Virus record (IMG/VR): IMGVR_UViG_3300042453_002579
Span: 1-39,185 of that record
Strand: one strand, 5' to 3'
DNA from: a virus
DNA: 39,185 nucleotides
Shown: in pieces, positions 1 through 8,682 of the stretch
Layout: each line of letters starts with the position of its first letter
Position numbering within the stretch: the stretch's first letter is position 1
Made by a program: the position numbers and the translations under genes
The notes under the pieces: model-generated
The model's database searches: none
The model's input: only the letters and a program-made list of their open reading frames with translations
What the model was told of the DNA's origin: nothing

Positions 1-127
1 GCGCGCAAGGTGGCCAAGGTCACGGTGGATTCGGTATCAGGACCCGACGACAACGGCGATCAAACCTGGACGTTCACGATCGAGGCAAGCGAATACAAGG
101 CCCCGACGACCGTTTCTACGTCTGGCG
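1..127. repeat. Terminal direct repeat (circular genome overlap), left copy
   Basis: These 127 bases are identical to the last 127 bases of the window. The gene crossing the junction stays in frame when the ends are joined at this repeat. An exact overlap of about 127 bp is what an assembler leaves when it linearises a circular contig, so it most likely marks a circular or circularly permuted molecule. A true short terminal repeat inside a tail gene is much less likely. Confidence 0.9.
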
Positions 128-420
128 GCAAGGGCACCGGCGGCGCGATGACATGCGCGCAGATGCAGCAAACCTATTCGTGGTTCGCGAAAGAGCTGCA
201 GCGTCTAGGTGCGCTCGCGCTGCAATACAGGCAACAAGTACAGGCGGCCGAACTTCTGGCCGTGTTCGACCCTGGGGCATTGGCCGCAGCGCAAGGTCTC
301 GAGCGAGCCAATGCAGCGCAGATTGCTGGAAACTCTGCGGGGCTCGCTAAGGTCTCGACCGAAATGGCGCGCAAGGGATGCCCGTTGCCTCCCAGCTCGG
401 GCGGAGGCGTTGGCCCGTGA
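1..420 (+). CDS. Tail/baseplate protein, C-terminal part (continues from 38738)
   Basis: This is the 3' part of a gene that starts at 38738 and crosses the window join. Position 1 equals 39059 and begins a codon (Ala-Arg-Lys-Val), so the joined gene is 741 nt and encodes 246 residues. It lies between the tape measure gene and the hub/spike gene, where Mu-type phages place tail-hub or DNA-circularisation proteins. The middle reads as a beta-rich domain (DQTWTFTIEASEYKAP). The C-terminal 90 residues are helical and Ala-rich and end in a Pro/Gly tail. I infer a tail or baseplate hub adaptor from position and do not recognise a named family. The stop overlaps the GTG of the next gene. Confidence 0.7.
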   Translation, partial: ARKVAKVTVDSVSGPDDNGDQTWTFTIEASEYKAPTTVSTSGGKGTGGAMTCAQMQQTYSWFAKELQRLGALALQYRQQVQAAELLAVFDPGALAAAQGLERANAAQIAGNSAGLAKVSTEMARKGCPLPPSSGGGVGP

Positions 421-1586
421 CGTTCGCTCGCATCCAATCGATCCCGGTCTCGCGCGGTAGCGTCCGCGTTCCGCTCGTCGGGACGTGGGAGGCGAGCCTA
501 ACCGTGACCGCAGACGACGCGCGCGACCTCACCGGGCGCGTTCGCCTCGACATGGGTGGGCAATCGTGGTCGGGCACAGTGCTGCGGGCCGAGGCGGACC
601 TAGGCGGCCTCGTCACGGTGCGCGTCGTGGGCGGGGCTGGTGGTCTCGCGACGGTGCTAGAGCCCAAGGCCTACAGAAGCGCCACGAGGAGGGTGCTACT
701 CGCCGATGCCCTTGAGGTGGGCGGTGAATCGATTTCGAGCGCGTCCGATGCCTCGTGGCTGGCCGTTTCGGTCGACCGGTGGACAAGGCCACGGCAGACG
801 GTCGGGGAGCTTGTGCGGGCCGTACTGGACGGAACGGGCTACTCGTGGCGGATCGGCTCCGATGGTGCCGTCGTTTTCGTCGCAGAGACGTGGCCCGAGG
901 TCTCTCCGCAGTCGACGATCGAGTCCGAGGACCCGACGCGCGACGAGCTTGTGGTGGCGCTCGAAGGGCTCGACGTCCTGCCCGGTGTCACGTTCGCAGG
1001 TCGACGCATCTCGAGCGCTACCTATGAGTTTGACGCGGCGAAACTACGCGCGCTCCTGTCGTACGACGAAGGCGGGCGCGATGGCGCTGCCTCCGAGATC
1101 GCGAAGTTCATCAAGCGCGAAATGGGGAGCGTGACGCTGCTCCGGCCGTTGACCGGTCGCGTGCTGTCTCAGGCCGCAGACGGGACGCTCGACGTGCGCG
1201 TGTTTGATGCGGATATGCCCGACTTGCAGCGCGTGCCAGTGCGATTCGGCGTGGCTGGCGTGGCCGTGAATCGCGTTAGCGCTGGCACTGAGTGCTACGT
1301 GGTCCACGAAAACGGAGACGCGCGCAAGCCATACGTGGTGGGCTTTGCGCCTGGTTCGGCTGTGTCGATCGAGGTCGACGCGGGCGAAGCAAGGATCTGC
1401 GGCTCCGATTCGCTGGCTCTAGCGGCTCCGCTCGAGGCATGGGCTGCACAAGTGCAAGCGATGTCGGCCGGGCTGGCGGCATGGGCTGCGATCGTCGTCG
1501 CTCAAAATCCGACGATCCCGGCGTTGGCCGGCGCTCCGATTAGCCCGCTGGTCGGTGTCGCGACAACCAAGATCAAGGGGGCATGA
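417..1586 (+). CDS. Baseplate hub/spike protein (gpD/gpV-like)
   Basis: The 389-residue product starts at a GTG that overlaps the upstream TGA. The N-terminal two thirds resemble a tail-hub domain (Mu gp44 / late-control D type). Around residue 255 it passes into a short OB-like beta segment (LTGRVLSQAADGTLDVRV, VNRVSAGTECYVVHENGD) typical of baseplate assembly protein V and spike proteins. A hub plus OB fusion caps the tail tube and carries the puncturing tip. The C terminus is Ala-rich and helical and lacks an obvious metal-binding tip motif, so a separate tip protein may exist. The following genes are a gp25-like protein and baseplate J, the usual baseplate order. Hub identity is inferred from domain pattern and context. 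Confidence 0.7.
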   Translation: MTFARIQSIPVSRGSVRVPLVGTWEASLTVTADDARDLTGRVRLDMGGQSWSGTVLRAEADLGGLVTVRVVGGAGGLATVLEPKAYRSATRRVLLADALEVGGESISSASDASWLAVSVDRWTRPRQTVGELVRAVLDGTGYSWRIGSDGAVVFVAETWPEVSPQSTIESEDPTRDELVVALEGLDVLPGVTFAGRRISSATYEFDAAKLRALLSYDEGGRDGAASEIAKFIKREMGSVTLLRPLTGRVLSQAADGTLDVRVFDADMPDLQRVPVRFGVAGVAVNRVSAGTECYVVHENGDARKPYVVGFAPGSAVSIEVDAGEARICGSDSLALAAPLEAWAAQVQAMSAGLAAWAAIVVAQNPTIPALAGAPISPLVGVATTKIKGA

Positions 1587-1993
1587 TGGCCGGCGAATAC
1601 GGTATCGACTGCAGTACGTTCGTCGGCGGTAAAGCGGACCTGGACCCGCGTTTCGCGACGATCGATACCACGATCCTCGTGGCCGAAGCGTGCGCGCGTC
1701 GGCTGATTACGCCGCGCGGATCGCTCATCGGCGATCCTGAGTATGGGTTCGATCTGCGCGAGTTCTTGGGTGCTCGAATCACGAACGTGACCCGCGCGCG
1801 GATTATCGCCGGTGTCGAGGCCGAATGCCGCAAGGACGAGCGCGTCGACTCGGCTCGAGTCGTCCAGGCGCAACTCCCAACGCCGGCCGATTCGCGGCTG
1901 ACTTTGCGCGTCGCGATCGTGGTCTCTGCAGAGACGCTTCAATTTGTGCTATCTGTTGACCGGTTGACTGCGGAGGTCCTCATCAATGGTTGA
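1583..1993 (+). CDS. Baseplate wedge protein, gp25/gpW-like (Mu gp46-like)
   Basis: The 136-residue protein begins at an ATGATG that overlaps the previous stop. Its centre (RGSLIGDPEYGFDLREFLG, with a run of Arg/Ala helices after it) matches the pattern of the gp25/Mu gp46 family: the protein contacts the first sheath ring and nucleates sheath assembly at the baseplate. It sits between the hub/spike gene and baseplate J, exactly where gp46 lies in Mu-like phages. The stop overlaps the next start by 8 nt, so translation is probably coupled. Confidence 0.8.
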   Translation: MMAGEYGIDCSTFVGGKADLDPRFATIDTTILVAEACARRLITPRGSLIGDPEYGFDLREFLGARITNVTRARIIAGVEAECRKDERVDSARVVQAQLPTPADSRLTLRVAIVVSAETLQFVLSVDRLTAEVLING

Positions 1994-3071
1994 CTTTGCC
2001 GATTTGATCGAACCGGTCACCGAGGATGAGATCCTGCAGGAAGAGCTGAATGTTCTCGAGCTGCAGGGATTCCCGGTCTCAGCGTGGCAAGCAGGCAGCG
2101 TTCCGCGCACGCTGCTCCAAGCGTTCGCCAACGTCATGCAAGACGCATGGAGCACCATCCAATCGGTCGCCAAGGGCTCGACGCTGTCGACGGCCGAAGG
2201 CGGATGGCTCGACCTGCTAGCGGCCTCGCAATACGACGAGACGAGGCAGCCCGGCGTGTTTGCCACGGGCACGGTGCGGCTCACCGATGCCGGTGGTGGG
2301 CCTCACACGATCGCGGTGGGTCAGCTATACGTCGCGACGTCGAGCGGCCTCCGCTATCGCAACACGACCGGCGGAACGCTGCCGCTCAATGGCGTGCTTG
2401 ATCTAACGTTTCGCGCGGAGTCGGTAGGCTCGGACTACAACGTCGCGAACGGCGCGATCACGGAGCTGGTTACGAGCCTGTCGGGCGTCTCGGTAAGCAA
2501 TCCGGCCGTAGGTGTCACGGGGACGTGGCTCTCGGTATCGGGCGCGCCCGAAGAGACAGACACCGCGCTCCGCGAACGATGCCGGGCCAAGTGGGCGACG
2601 TTGTCGACCGGTTCGCCGGTCTCGGCCTATGTGTATTGGGCCCTATTGCAAACCAACGTGACGCGCGCGGCCGTGGACGACGCGAATCCGCTCGGGCCGG
2701 GCTCGGCTCGTGTCTACGTCGACAACGCCGGCGCAGTGGCCGCGACGCAGGCCTATATCGACGCGCGAAAGCCGCTGGGAACGCTAATCAACGTAGCGGC
2801 TGCAACGACGGTATCTGTGCCAGTAGCCGGGACGGTCTATTTGCAAGCCGAACAGCTCGCGACTGCCCAAGCTAAGATCACGAGCAATCTGGCCGCGCTG
2901 TCGCTCGAAACGCCGATCGGCGGACGCATCTACGCGGCCGAGATCATCGAACAGGTCATGTCGGCTTCGGGCGTGTTCAACTTCGTCCCGCTTGGCCTCG
3001 CAGACACGATCCTAGGCGTTGGCCAGATCCCGCAGATCGACGCGTCTGCCCTCGCGTTCGTGACGGTTTGA
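1986..3071 (+). CDS. Baseplate J-like protein (Mu gp47-like)
   Basis: The 361-residue protein has the baseplate J architecture: an N-terminal helical segment with SVPRTLLQAFANV, then WLDLLAASQYDETRQPG, a beta domain with regular hydrophobic strands (TGTVRLTDAGGGPHTIAVG), and the conserved APEETDTALRERCRAKW motif near residues 190-205. Baseplate J proteins form the wedge that opens when the tail contracts. It is flanked by a gp46-like and a gp48-like gene, completing the gp46-47-48 trio of Mu-like baseplates. Length is usual for the family. Confidence 0.9.
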   Translation: MVDFADLIEPVTEDEILQEELNVLELQGFPVSAWQAGSVPRTLLQAFANVMQDAWSTIQSVAKGSTLSTAEGGWLDLLAASQYDETRQPGVFATGTVRLTDAGGGPHTIAVGQLYVATSSGLRYRNTTGGTLPLNGVLDLTFRAESVGSDYNVANGAITELVTSLSGVSVSNPAVGVTGTWLSVSGAPEETDTALRERCRAKWATLSTGSPVSAYVYWALLQTNVTRAAVDDANPLGPGSARVYVDNAGAVAATQAYIDARKPLGTLINVAAATTVSVPVAGTVYLQAEQLATAQAKITSNLAALSLETPIGGRIYAAEIIEQVMSASGVFNFVPLGLADTILGVGQIPQIDASALAFVTV

Positions 3072-3073
3072 CA

Positions 3074-3835
3074 ATGGCCGACTACGAATCATGGCTCGGT
3101 GAAAATCTGCCGCCTTGGCTCCTCGGTGAGTGGGGCGAACGCTACCGCGTAGCGGTTGGCGGAATCCTCGACGCTGCCGCGCTCGGGACCACGGGCGGCA
3201 TCGGTGAGGCGAGCAAAGCGCATTTCGTTGGACTTGCTCCGCAAGATGCGCTGCCGCTCTATCAGACGGACCGATGGGTCCCGAGCATCGCGGGCGAAAC
3301 CCTCGAGGCGTTGCGGCTGCGGCTGCAAGAGGCCTGGGACGCGTTTTCAGGGCTCGGACCCACGGCGGGGCTAAAAGCCTTCATCGATGCCGCCATGGGC
3401 ACGCCTTGCACGATCTACGACGTGGCGAACGACGGGTGGTTGTCGGGCTATCAGCCGAGCAACCTCGAGGACGCTAACGCCGATAACTGGTCGCGCTTCT
3501 GGGTCATCTTCCCCGAGCCCCATCCGTGGGCACCGGTGTATTTCGGGCCGTCGCTCACGTTCGGGCCTGATACGACGTTCGGGCTCGACATCACGCAGAG
3601 CGAGTTAGCGCTACTCAGACACACGATCCAGCAATACCGACCCGCGCACATGCTGCCGGTCGAGGCTTGGATCGTCACGGACGCTACTACGCCGGCAGCG
3701 CTCAAAGCCAATCACACGGTCACGGCGAACGTCTACCGGTTCCCGCTATTGGTGCGAACGTGGTACTCTGCGTCGCTGCCGCAGTTCAATGGTGGGCGCA
3801 CGTTCGGCGAACGTTTCGTAGAGAGGTCGACATGA
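3074..3835 (+). CDS. Tail/baseplate wedge protein, gp48-like (tail protein I type)
   Basis: The 253-residue product follows baseplate J and precedes the fibre genes, the place of Mu gp48 or P2 gpI. The protein is rich in Trp and aromatic residues (SWLGENLPPWLLGEWGERY, DNWSRFWVIFPEPHPW), and its C-terminal ALLRHTIQQYRPAHMLPVE is typical of tail-fibre-connecting baseplate proteins. A TTG at 3068 overlaps the preceding stop and is in frame, but the ATG at 3074 three nucleotides after the upstream TGA is the more likely start. It probably joins the wedge to the receptor-binding proteins. Confidence 0.7.
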   Translation: MADYESWLGENLPPWLLGEWGERYRVAVGGILDAAALGTTGGIGEASKAHFVGLAPQDALPLYQTDRWVPSIAGETLEALRLRLQEAWDAFSGLGPTAGLKAFIDAAMGTPCTIYDVANDGWLSGYQPSNLEDANADNWSRFWVIFPEPHPWAPVYFGPSLTFGPDTTFGLDITQSELALLRHTIQQYRPAHMLPVEAWIVTDATTPAALKANHTVTANVYRFPLLVRTWYSASLPQFNGGRTFGERFVERST

Positions 3836-4521
3836 CGAAACTCCTGACAATCGACACGGCTGCACCTTGGGCCGGCACAGTCACCACGATCACGAACGGC
3901 GACCCGGCCAGCGAGGCGACGGTCGACACCGTCATGGATTCGATCGCTGACCGTCTTGGCTACCTCAAAACAAGGGCCGAAGATTCGCTTCGGCTCGTGT
4001 CTGGTAGCGTGCAAACGCTCACCGGCGCAGGCTCGATCGACTTCTCTCGGCCGCTGAATCTCAATGCCTTGGTTGCGCTGAATAGCGCGCTGGGCATGGT
4101 CGTAAACGGCGGTTCGGGCCTGTCCGTCGCTTCGGGCGCGTTCTTGGCTGTCGACGGGCTGCTCAACGTCACCGGGGCTATTGCATCCGAGTATCAGGTT
4201 CTACCCGATGCAAACGCATCGATCGCGATGGGATTCTTTGAGCATCGCGTCCCGGCTCTCACCGCTGCCCGAATCTATACGCTCCCGAACGTGGCTTCGC
4301 TGCCGTTCGGAGCTGGGCCGCGATACCGACTGCGCGTTAGCAAGCTGGACATCTCGACAAATCATCAGGCCAACATCATCGACCCAACCGGCGCGAACAT
4401 GATCACGCTCGGCTCAGGCGTTGACCGGCGCGGGTGGGCCGAGTTCGTCACGAGCGCGACCGGTGAGTGGAGGGTGTCCTCCTGGGGTGGGGACACGTCG
4501 TCGTTTAGCTCGCGAGTATGA
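3832..4521 (+). CDS. Receptor-binding/tail fibre-like protein, paralogue A
   Basis: The 229-residue protein starts at an ATG overlapping the upstream stop, with a GAGG element just before it. Its first 50 residues (MTKLLTIDTAAPWAGTVTT, then DRLGYLKTRAE) are nearly repeated in the next gene, and both end in a related block with EWRVSSWGG. The middle is Ser/Ala/Gly-rich and beta-like. Position directly after the baseplate and before the tailspike suggests a fibre, adaptor or receptor-binding protein. I do not recognise a characterised family. Confidence 0.6.
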   Translation: MTKLLTIDTAAPWAGTVTTITNGDPASEATVDTVMDSIADRLGYLKTRAEDSLRLVSGSVQTLTGAGSIDFSRPLNLNALVALNSALGMVVNGGSGLSVASGAFLAVDGLLNVTGAIASEYQVLPDANASIAMGFFEHRVPALTAARIYTLPNVASLPFGAGPRYRLRVSKLDISTNHQANIIDPTGANMITLGSGVDRRGWAEFVTSATGEWRVSSWGGDTSSFSSRV

Positions 4522-4528
4522 GGACCAC

Positions 4529-5224
4529 ATGACGAAGCCGCTGACCATCGACACCGCAGCAACCTGGACGGGTTCGCTGACTACGATCCAGGACGGAGAT
4601 CCAGCGAGCGAGGCGACCATGGACGTGGTCGTCGATTCGATCGGCGATCATCTTGGCTACCTGAAAACGCGCGCGGAAAACTCGATCCCGGCTTCGCTGC
4701 CTGTTGCTGTCCCCTATACGCTATCGGGCGTGTCCGGCTCTCGCGTAGACGTGACGGTGCCGTTCCGGTTTTACGCTGGCCTCGACGTCTATTCGGCCGC
4801 GCTGACCGTGCAGAGCGGCGCGCAAGTCTTGTTCTCGGGTAGCTCGTCGCTCATTACAAGCACAGGATCAAAGACGACGATTCACGGCGCATTCGGCGCA
4901 GACTTTGAGATTCTTTCCGACGCGAACGGGACGCTCGGGTGGGCATTCGAGTCGCGCGTGCCGACGTTGACGGCTGCGCGGACCTACACGTTGCCCGATC
5001 CTGCTTCGATTTCGTTCGCTGCAGGGTACGCACGCAAGCGCGTCGTCAAGGTCAATAGCAGCGCCTTCGGGGTCAACATCAACGATCCGGTTGCTGGTCT
5101 CATCGGCACGATTGACCTTGGAGACCACAAGGGTTGGATCGACTTCGTGTTCGGGCCATCGAACAACACGTGGAGGGTTTCCGCTTGGGGCGGAAACGTC
5201 TCGTTCTTCTCGACCATGCTGTGA
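4529..5224 (+). CDS. Receptor-binding/tail fibre-like protein, paralogue B
   Basis: The 231-residue protein is a tandem paralogue of the gene before it. The N terminus (MTKPLTIDTAATWTGSLTT, HLGYLKTRAEN) and the C terminus (NTWRVSAWGGNVS) are strongly similar, as is the phrase VPTLTAARTYTLP. The central region (about residues 60-125) has diverged. That pattern of conserved ends and variable middle suggests a duplicated adsorption protein with different tip specificity, or two subunits of a hetero-oligomer. The start ATG lies 8 nt after the upstream stop. Confidence 0.6.
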   Translation: MTKPLTIDTAATWTGSLTTIQDGDPASEATMDVVVDSIGDHLGYLKTRAENSIPASLPVAVPYTLSGVSGSRVDVTVPFRFYAGLDVYSAALTVQSGAQVLFSGSSSLITSTGSKTTIHGAFGADFEILSDANGTLGWAFESRVPTLTAARTYTLPDPASISFAAGYARKRVVKVNSSAFGVNINDPVAGLIGTIDLGDHKGWIDFVFGPSNNTWRVSAWGGNVSFFSTML

Positions 5225-5232
5225 GGTCCTAA

Positions 5233-7518
5233 GTGGGTACAGCGCTCTCCGAACTACTCGCACAAGCGGCCTACGGCAAAAGCGCTTGGAAGCTGGCTTG
5301 CCGCACGATAGCGACGGCAAACGTCACGCTCTCAGGCCTACAGACGATCGGCGGCGTATCGCTAGCGGTAGGCGATCGCGTGCTCGTCACCGGGCAAACC
5401 AACGCGGCGCAAAACGGGCCATACACGGTATCGGCCGGCGCGTGGTCGCGAGGCATCGACTTCGATTCGGCGAGCGATGTCCAATACGGTTCGCGGTTCG
5501 CGATCACGGATGGGACGGCGGCCGGCCAAGTCTGGATGATGACGAGCCCGACGAGCGGGCCGATTGCGCTCGGTGCGACGCTGCTAACGTTTGGCCTCGA
5601 GTCGGACGGCAGCGTCACGATCTACCCGAGCGGAGACACGACCGGCATTGCCGATAGAACGGCTATCCAGACCAAGATCGACGCCTCCGAGGACGTTGTT
5701 CTGATTGCCGGCGAGACGTACACGATCGACCAAGCCCTCGTCGTCACGAGCGGCACGAGGATTCGCACTACGGCCAACGGAGAGCGCGCGCGCATCGTCC
5801 GCGCGAGCACGTGGGTCCCTGTCCTCGGGAATGCCGACGTCTCGAGCAACCACGCGATCAGAATCAACGGAACGACGATCGCTACCGGGCTGATGCAGGT
5901 CGCTCAGACGATGTTCGTCGGCGCTATATCCGCAACGTGGAGCGGCGCGAACGTAAACAACATCGTCGTCGGCGATTGGGTACAGGTTCGCGGCACGAAC
6001 GCAGCCGATCCAATGTACGGACAATCGGACTCGGTCGAATACCAATCGATCGTCAAGATTGCGACCAAGACATTCGGCGACGGCTACGTGTTCACGTTCG
6101 ACGAGCGAACAGGGCAGCACCACGCGAGCGGTGCCGCGCTGTCTCGCATCGCGCCAGTCGACGACGTCGAGATTCGGGACATCGAACTCGACTTTTCTGG
6201 CACGACCGGGACTCCGGTAGCGGTGGGCATCTACGGCTATCTGTGCCGGCGCATCAGAATCAAGAACGTCGCCGCGCATGGCTTCTCGCGCGCTGCGTTC
6301 GAATGGCACGATAGCGAGCGCATTCTCGAGGATGGGTGCTCGAGTCGAGGTCAATGCAACAGCATGAGCCTCCGGCGCACGTCCTACGACGTAGAGAGCA
6401 AAAATGCCGTATGGCTCGGTGAGATTGAGCGGCAGCACCCGCAGGGCGTTCCGCGCGGAGTGTTCTGCGACCTCTACGGCAACTCGGGCAACGCAGTTCG
6501 GAACGCCACGATCCAGATCGCTTGCATCGCATACAGCGCGATCGGCGGCCTCGCTTGCGGCGTCGACGGGTTGCGCGTGGTCGACATCGACGCGACTGCA
6601 GCGGCCTCGCGGAATCCCGACTGGGGCGCAGCCTCGATTCGAGGCAAGGGAGCCGTTGTCGACATGGGCGCGCAAGTGCTGTCGAGTTCCAAGGGGATTG
6701 GCTGCTATGCGCTGAACGTGTCGGCTGAGAGCGCGTGGAACAACTCCACGGACGGGCACGCGTTCACGTTTCGCGACCAGACTGACCTACAGGCTGCCAA
6801 CCTACAGCTGGCCAACGCTGGCCCGTCTCCGTTCGCGCCTCCGACCGGATACAACACTTGGGGCCTGTTTCTCTGCAATAGCAGCGGAACGATCGGGCTG
6901 ACCTCGATCAAAGGCTGCAACGTCGGGATCCGATTCGCTGGCGCTCTGGCTCGCGTAATCGTCTCGTCGGTCGGATTCACAGGTCAAGGTGGAGGCGGAA
7001 CGAACGGATCGATCCCGCTCTCGCTCAACCACTCAGGCGGCAACGGCACCGGGCCGCGAATCATCAACATAGGCATTGACAACGCGAACAATCCGCTTTG
7101 CTCGTTCGGCGGGAACTTCACGGGCAATCCCGATCGCAAGTTCTTGATCCTGCGTGTCGACCAAGAGTCGAACGTCTATACCGACGTCGTTGCGGCCAAG
7201 GGGACGGCTGCGTCGCAGGGACAATGCCTCGAGTGGACCGGTGGCGCGGACGACTTCGCGGCGACCACGGCCGCTTCGACTAAGGCGATCGTCGCGCTCG
7301 GTCAATCGTCTAGCGGTTGGGCCCTCGTGGCGATGGGCAGCGCGGCGGTCCGATACGATGGCGTCCCGGCGCTCGTGCGCGGAGACCTGCTCGAGAGCGG
7401 CACGGGTGGAGGCGCGTATGTCAACAACGCGCCGGCAAACCCGCTTACGGCTGCGTGGCGGGTGATGACGACGGCAGCGACCGGGCAGCTTGCCCAATGC
7501 GTGAGGGCTATCGGATGA
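5233..7518 (+). CDS. Tailspike protein, right-handed beta-helix type
   Basis: The 761-residue protein starts at a GTG 8 nt after the previous stop. Residues 20-120 form a tail-attachment module recognisable from its pattern TIATANVTLSGLQTIGG, GDRVLVTGQTNAAQNGPY. Residues 130-200 contain the start of a parallel beta-helix (DRTAIQTKIDASEDVVLIAG, TYTIDQALVVTSGTRI), as in pectate-lyase-like tailspikes. The long Asn/Gly/Ser-rich middle is consistent with beta-helix rungs. Such spikes bind and often depolymerise capsular or O-antigen polysaccharide. Catalytic residues cannot be assigned by eye. It is the largest protein of the window and the best candidate host-range determinant. Confidence 0.8.
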   Translation: MGTALSELLAQAAYGKSAWKLACRTIATANVTLSGLQTIGGVSLAVGDRVLVTGQTNAAQNGPYTVSAGAWSRGIDFDSASDVQYGSRFAITDGTAAGQVWMMTSPTSGPIALGATLLTFGLESDGSVTIYPSGDTTGIADRTAIQTKIDASEDVVLIAGETYTIDQALVVTSGTRIRTTANGERARIVRASTWVPVLGNADVSSNHAIRINGTTIATGLMQVAQTMFVGAISATWSGANVNNIVVGDWVQVRGTNAADPMYGQSDSVEYQSIVKIATKTFGDGYVFTFDERTGQHHASGAALSRIAPVDDVEIRDIELDFSGTTGTPVAVGIYGYLCRRIRIKNVAAHGFSRAAFEWHDSERILEDGCSSRGQCNSMSLRRTSYDVESKNAVWLGEIERQHPQGVPRGVFCDLYGNSGNAVRNATIQIACIAYSAIGGLACGVDGLRVVDIDATAAASRNPDWGAASIRGKGAVVDMGAQVLSSSKGIGCYALNVSAESAWNNSTDGHAFTFRDQTDLQAANLQLANAGPSPFAPPTGYNTWGLFLCNSSGTIGLTSIKGCNVGIRFAGALARVIVSSVGFTGQGGGGTNGSIPLSLNHSGGNGTGPRIINIGIDNANNPLCSFGGNFTGNPDRKFLILRVDQESNVYTDVVAAKGTAASQGQCLEWTGGADDFAATTAASTKAIVALGQSSSGWALVAMGSAAVRYDGVPALVRGDLLESGTGGGAYVNNAPANPLTAAWRVMTTAATGQLAQCVRAIG

Positions 7519-7790
7519 GCGTCGAAAAGGTCCTAGGTGCGTTAGCTGGATTCGAGGCCGCACGAGCCAACGTATTCGAGCGCGGCTGTCCGACTGCTAC
7601 AGGAGCGCGCGAGGTCTACCAATGGCGACCGGTCGACGATTCGGCGGCCTCGTGGCTGCTATTCGTCGAGCGATACCCGAGCGGGCCGATTCACGAGTTT
7701 GGCCGCGAGATCCTATCGATCGGCGCTACGCTCGCGCTCGATCCGCAATGCTCCGAGCGCATTCCAGGCGCAGATGCGTCCGAGGGCTGA
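7515..7790 (+). CDS. Small hypothetical protein after tailspike
   Basis: The 91-residue acidic protein starts at an ATG overlapping the tailspike stop. It contains a compact aromatic core (REVYQWRPVDDSAASWLLFVERYPSG) and no membrane segment. I do not recognise the family. Its translational coupling to the tailspike raises the possibility of a spike assembly chaperone or accessory subunit, but that is inference from position only. Confidence 0.55.
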   Translation: MSVEKVLGALAGFEAARANVFERGCPTATGAREVYQWRPVDDSAASWLLFVERYPSGPIHEFGREILSIGATLALDPQCSERIPGADASEG

Positions 7791-7794
7791 TAGG

Positions 7795-8076
7795 ATGCAA
7801 CACATGCCCATTCTGCCGGTCATGCCCGCGCCTAATGGCTCGGCCGAACACCTCGCCGAATCGCATCACGAGGACGATCGCGAGCTGCTCTTGCGCGCTG
7901 TCGAGGGAGCCAAGCTAGCAGCCGAAGAGGCCAGCAAAGCCGCGCAACGTGTCGACGCGCTGCGCGTGCGATTCGAGGCGGACATTGCGATTGCCGCGAA
8001 GCAGCGGCGCACGATCGGCATGGCTACGATCCTCGCTGGTGTTCTGCCGGACCTAATCCACGCGTTGGGAGGCTGA
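7795..8076 (+). CDS. Small membrane-associated protein, holin-like candidate
   Basis: The 93-residue protein has an N-terminal Pro-rich segment, a charged helical middle (residues about 20-70, with heptad-like spacing), and one hydrophobic C-terminal segment (TIGMATILAGVLPDLIHAL). The start may be the ATG at 7795 or the ATG at 7804. A soluble coiled coil followed by one C-terminal membrane anchor recalls XhlA-type lysis accessory proteins. The next gene is also a small hydrophobic protein, so the two may form a holin/accessory pair. The endolysin lies 5.4 kb downstream, so the assignment is tentative. Confidence 0.45.
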   Translation: MQHMPILPVMPAPNGSAEHLAESHHEDDRELLLRAVEGAKLAAEEASKAAQRVDALRVRFEADIAIAAKQRRTIGMATILAGVLPDLIHALGG

Positions 8077-8077
8077 A

Positions 8078-8344
8078 ATGGGCCGCTGGATTCTCGACCA
8101 TCCCGAGCTTGCTCTCGTCGCCATCGCGCTCGCCGGTAACGCAGTCGCGGAACTGCTCGAGAAGCTGGGAGCGAAACGGGCCGCTGGCGTCGTCGCCGCG
8201 CTCGTGCCGCATGTCCGCAGCCTCGTGGCGGTGTTCGTCGCGGCCAAGACTCACTCGGCGATTGCAGCCGACAGCGAATCTCGACCCCTCGCGCTGGACT
8301 CGCAATCGCCGGGTGAGGCTAACTCTGAGGAGCCCAAGCCGTGA
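8078..8344 (+). CDS. Small membrane protein, holin-like candidate
   Basis: The 88-residue protein starts one base after the preceding stop. It has a hydrophobic segment at about residues 10-28 (ELALVAIALAGNAVAELL) and a second at about 37-58 (AGVVAALVPHVRSLVAVFV), followed by a hydrophilic acidic tail. Two short membrane-capable helices and a charged C terminus fit a class II holin. There is no sequence signature to prove it, and a virion-associated membrane protein is an alternative. Confidence 0.45.
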   Translation: MGRWILDHPELALVAIALAGNAVAELLEKLGAKRAAGVVAALVPHVRSLVAVFVAAKTHSAIAADSESRPLALDSQSPGEANSEEPKP

Positions 8345-8670
8345 CCCTGTATGCGGGCGACAAGGGGCCGGCAAAGACGATTGCGATCACAATCGCGACC
8401 GGTGCCGTCCCTGGTACGTCGATCGCATCGGTTCGGCTGCGCGTGCGCTATCCCGACGGGACCGAGGCCGAATGGCTGCCGAGTGTCACGGCGACCACCG
8501 CGACGTCGGTTACTTGCGCCTACGCGCTACAGGGTGACGGCTCGTCTGTCCCGCTCGAGGGCTCCTATTACGTCCGCGCGTGGGGCTATACCGCGCTAGG
8601 CGCACAGATTCTCGATACCGACGAGGCATTGCTACGGGTCGCGCCTTCGCGGCATACTTGGCCCATCTGA
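8341..8670 (+). CDS. Small beta-rich virion protein
   Basis: The 109-residue protein starts at a GTG overlapping the upstream stop. It reads as an all-beta domain (IASVRLRVRYPDGTEAEW, GSYYVRAWGYTALG), similar in texture to Ig-like or carbohydrate-binding modules found on tail fibres and capsids. It has no Cys and no signal peptide. Function is not recognised. Context, in a run of surface-type proteins, suggests a virion decoration or fibre accessory role. Confidence 0.5.
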   Translation: MTLYAGDKGPAKTIAITIATGAVPGTSIASVRLRVRYPDGTEAEWLPSVTATTATSVTCAYALQGDGSSVPLEGSYYVRAWGYTALGAQILDTDEALLRVAPSRHTWPI

Positions 8671-8682
8671 GGAGATTCGATC

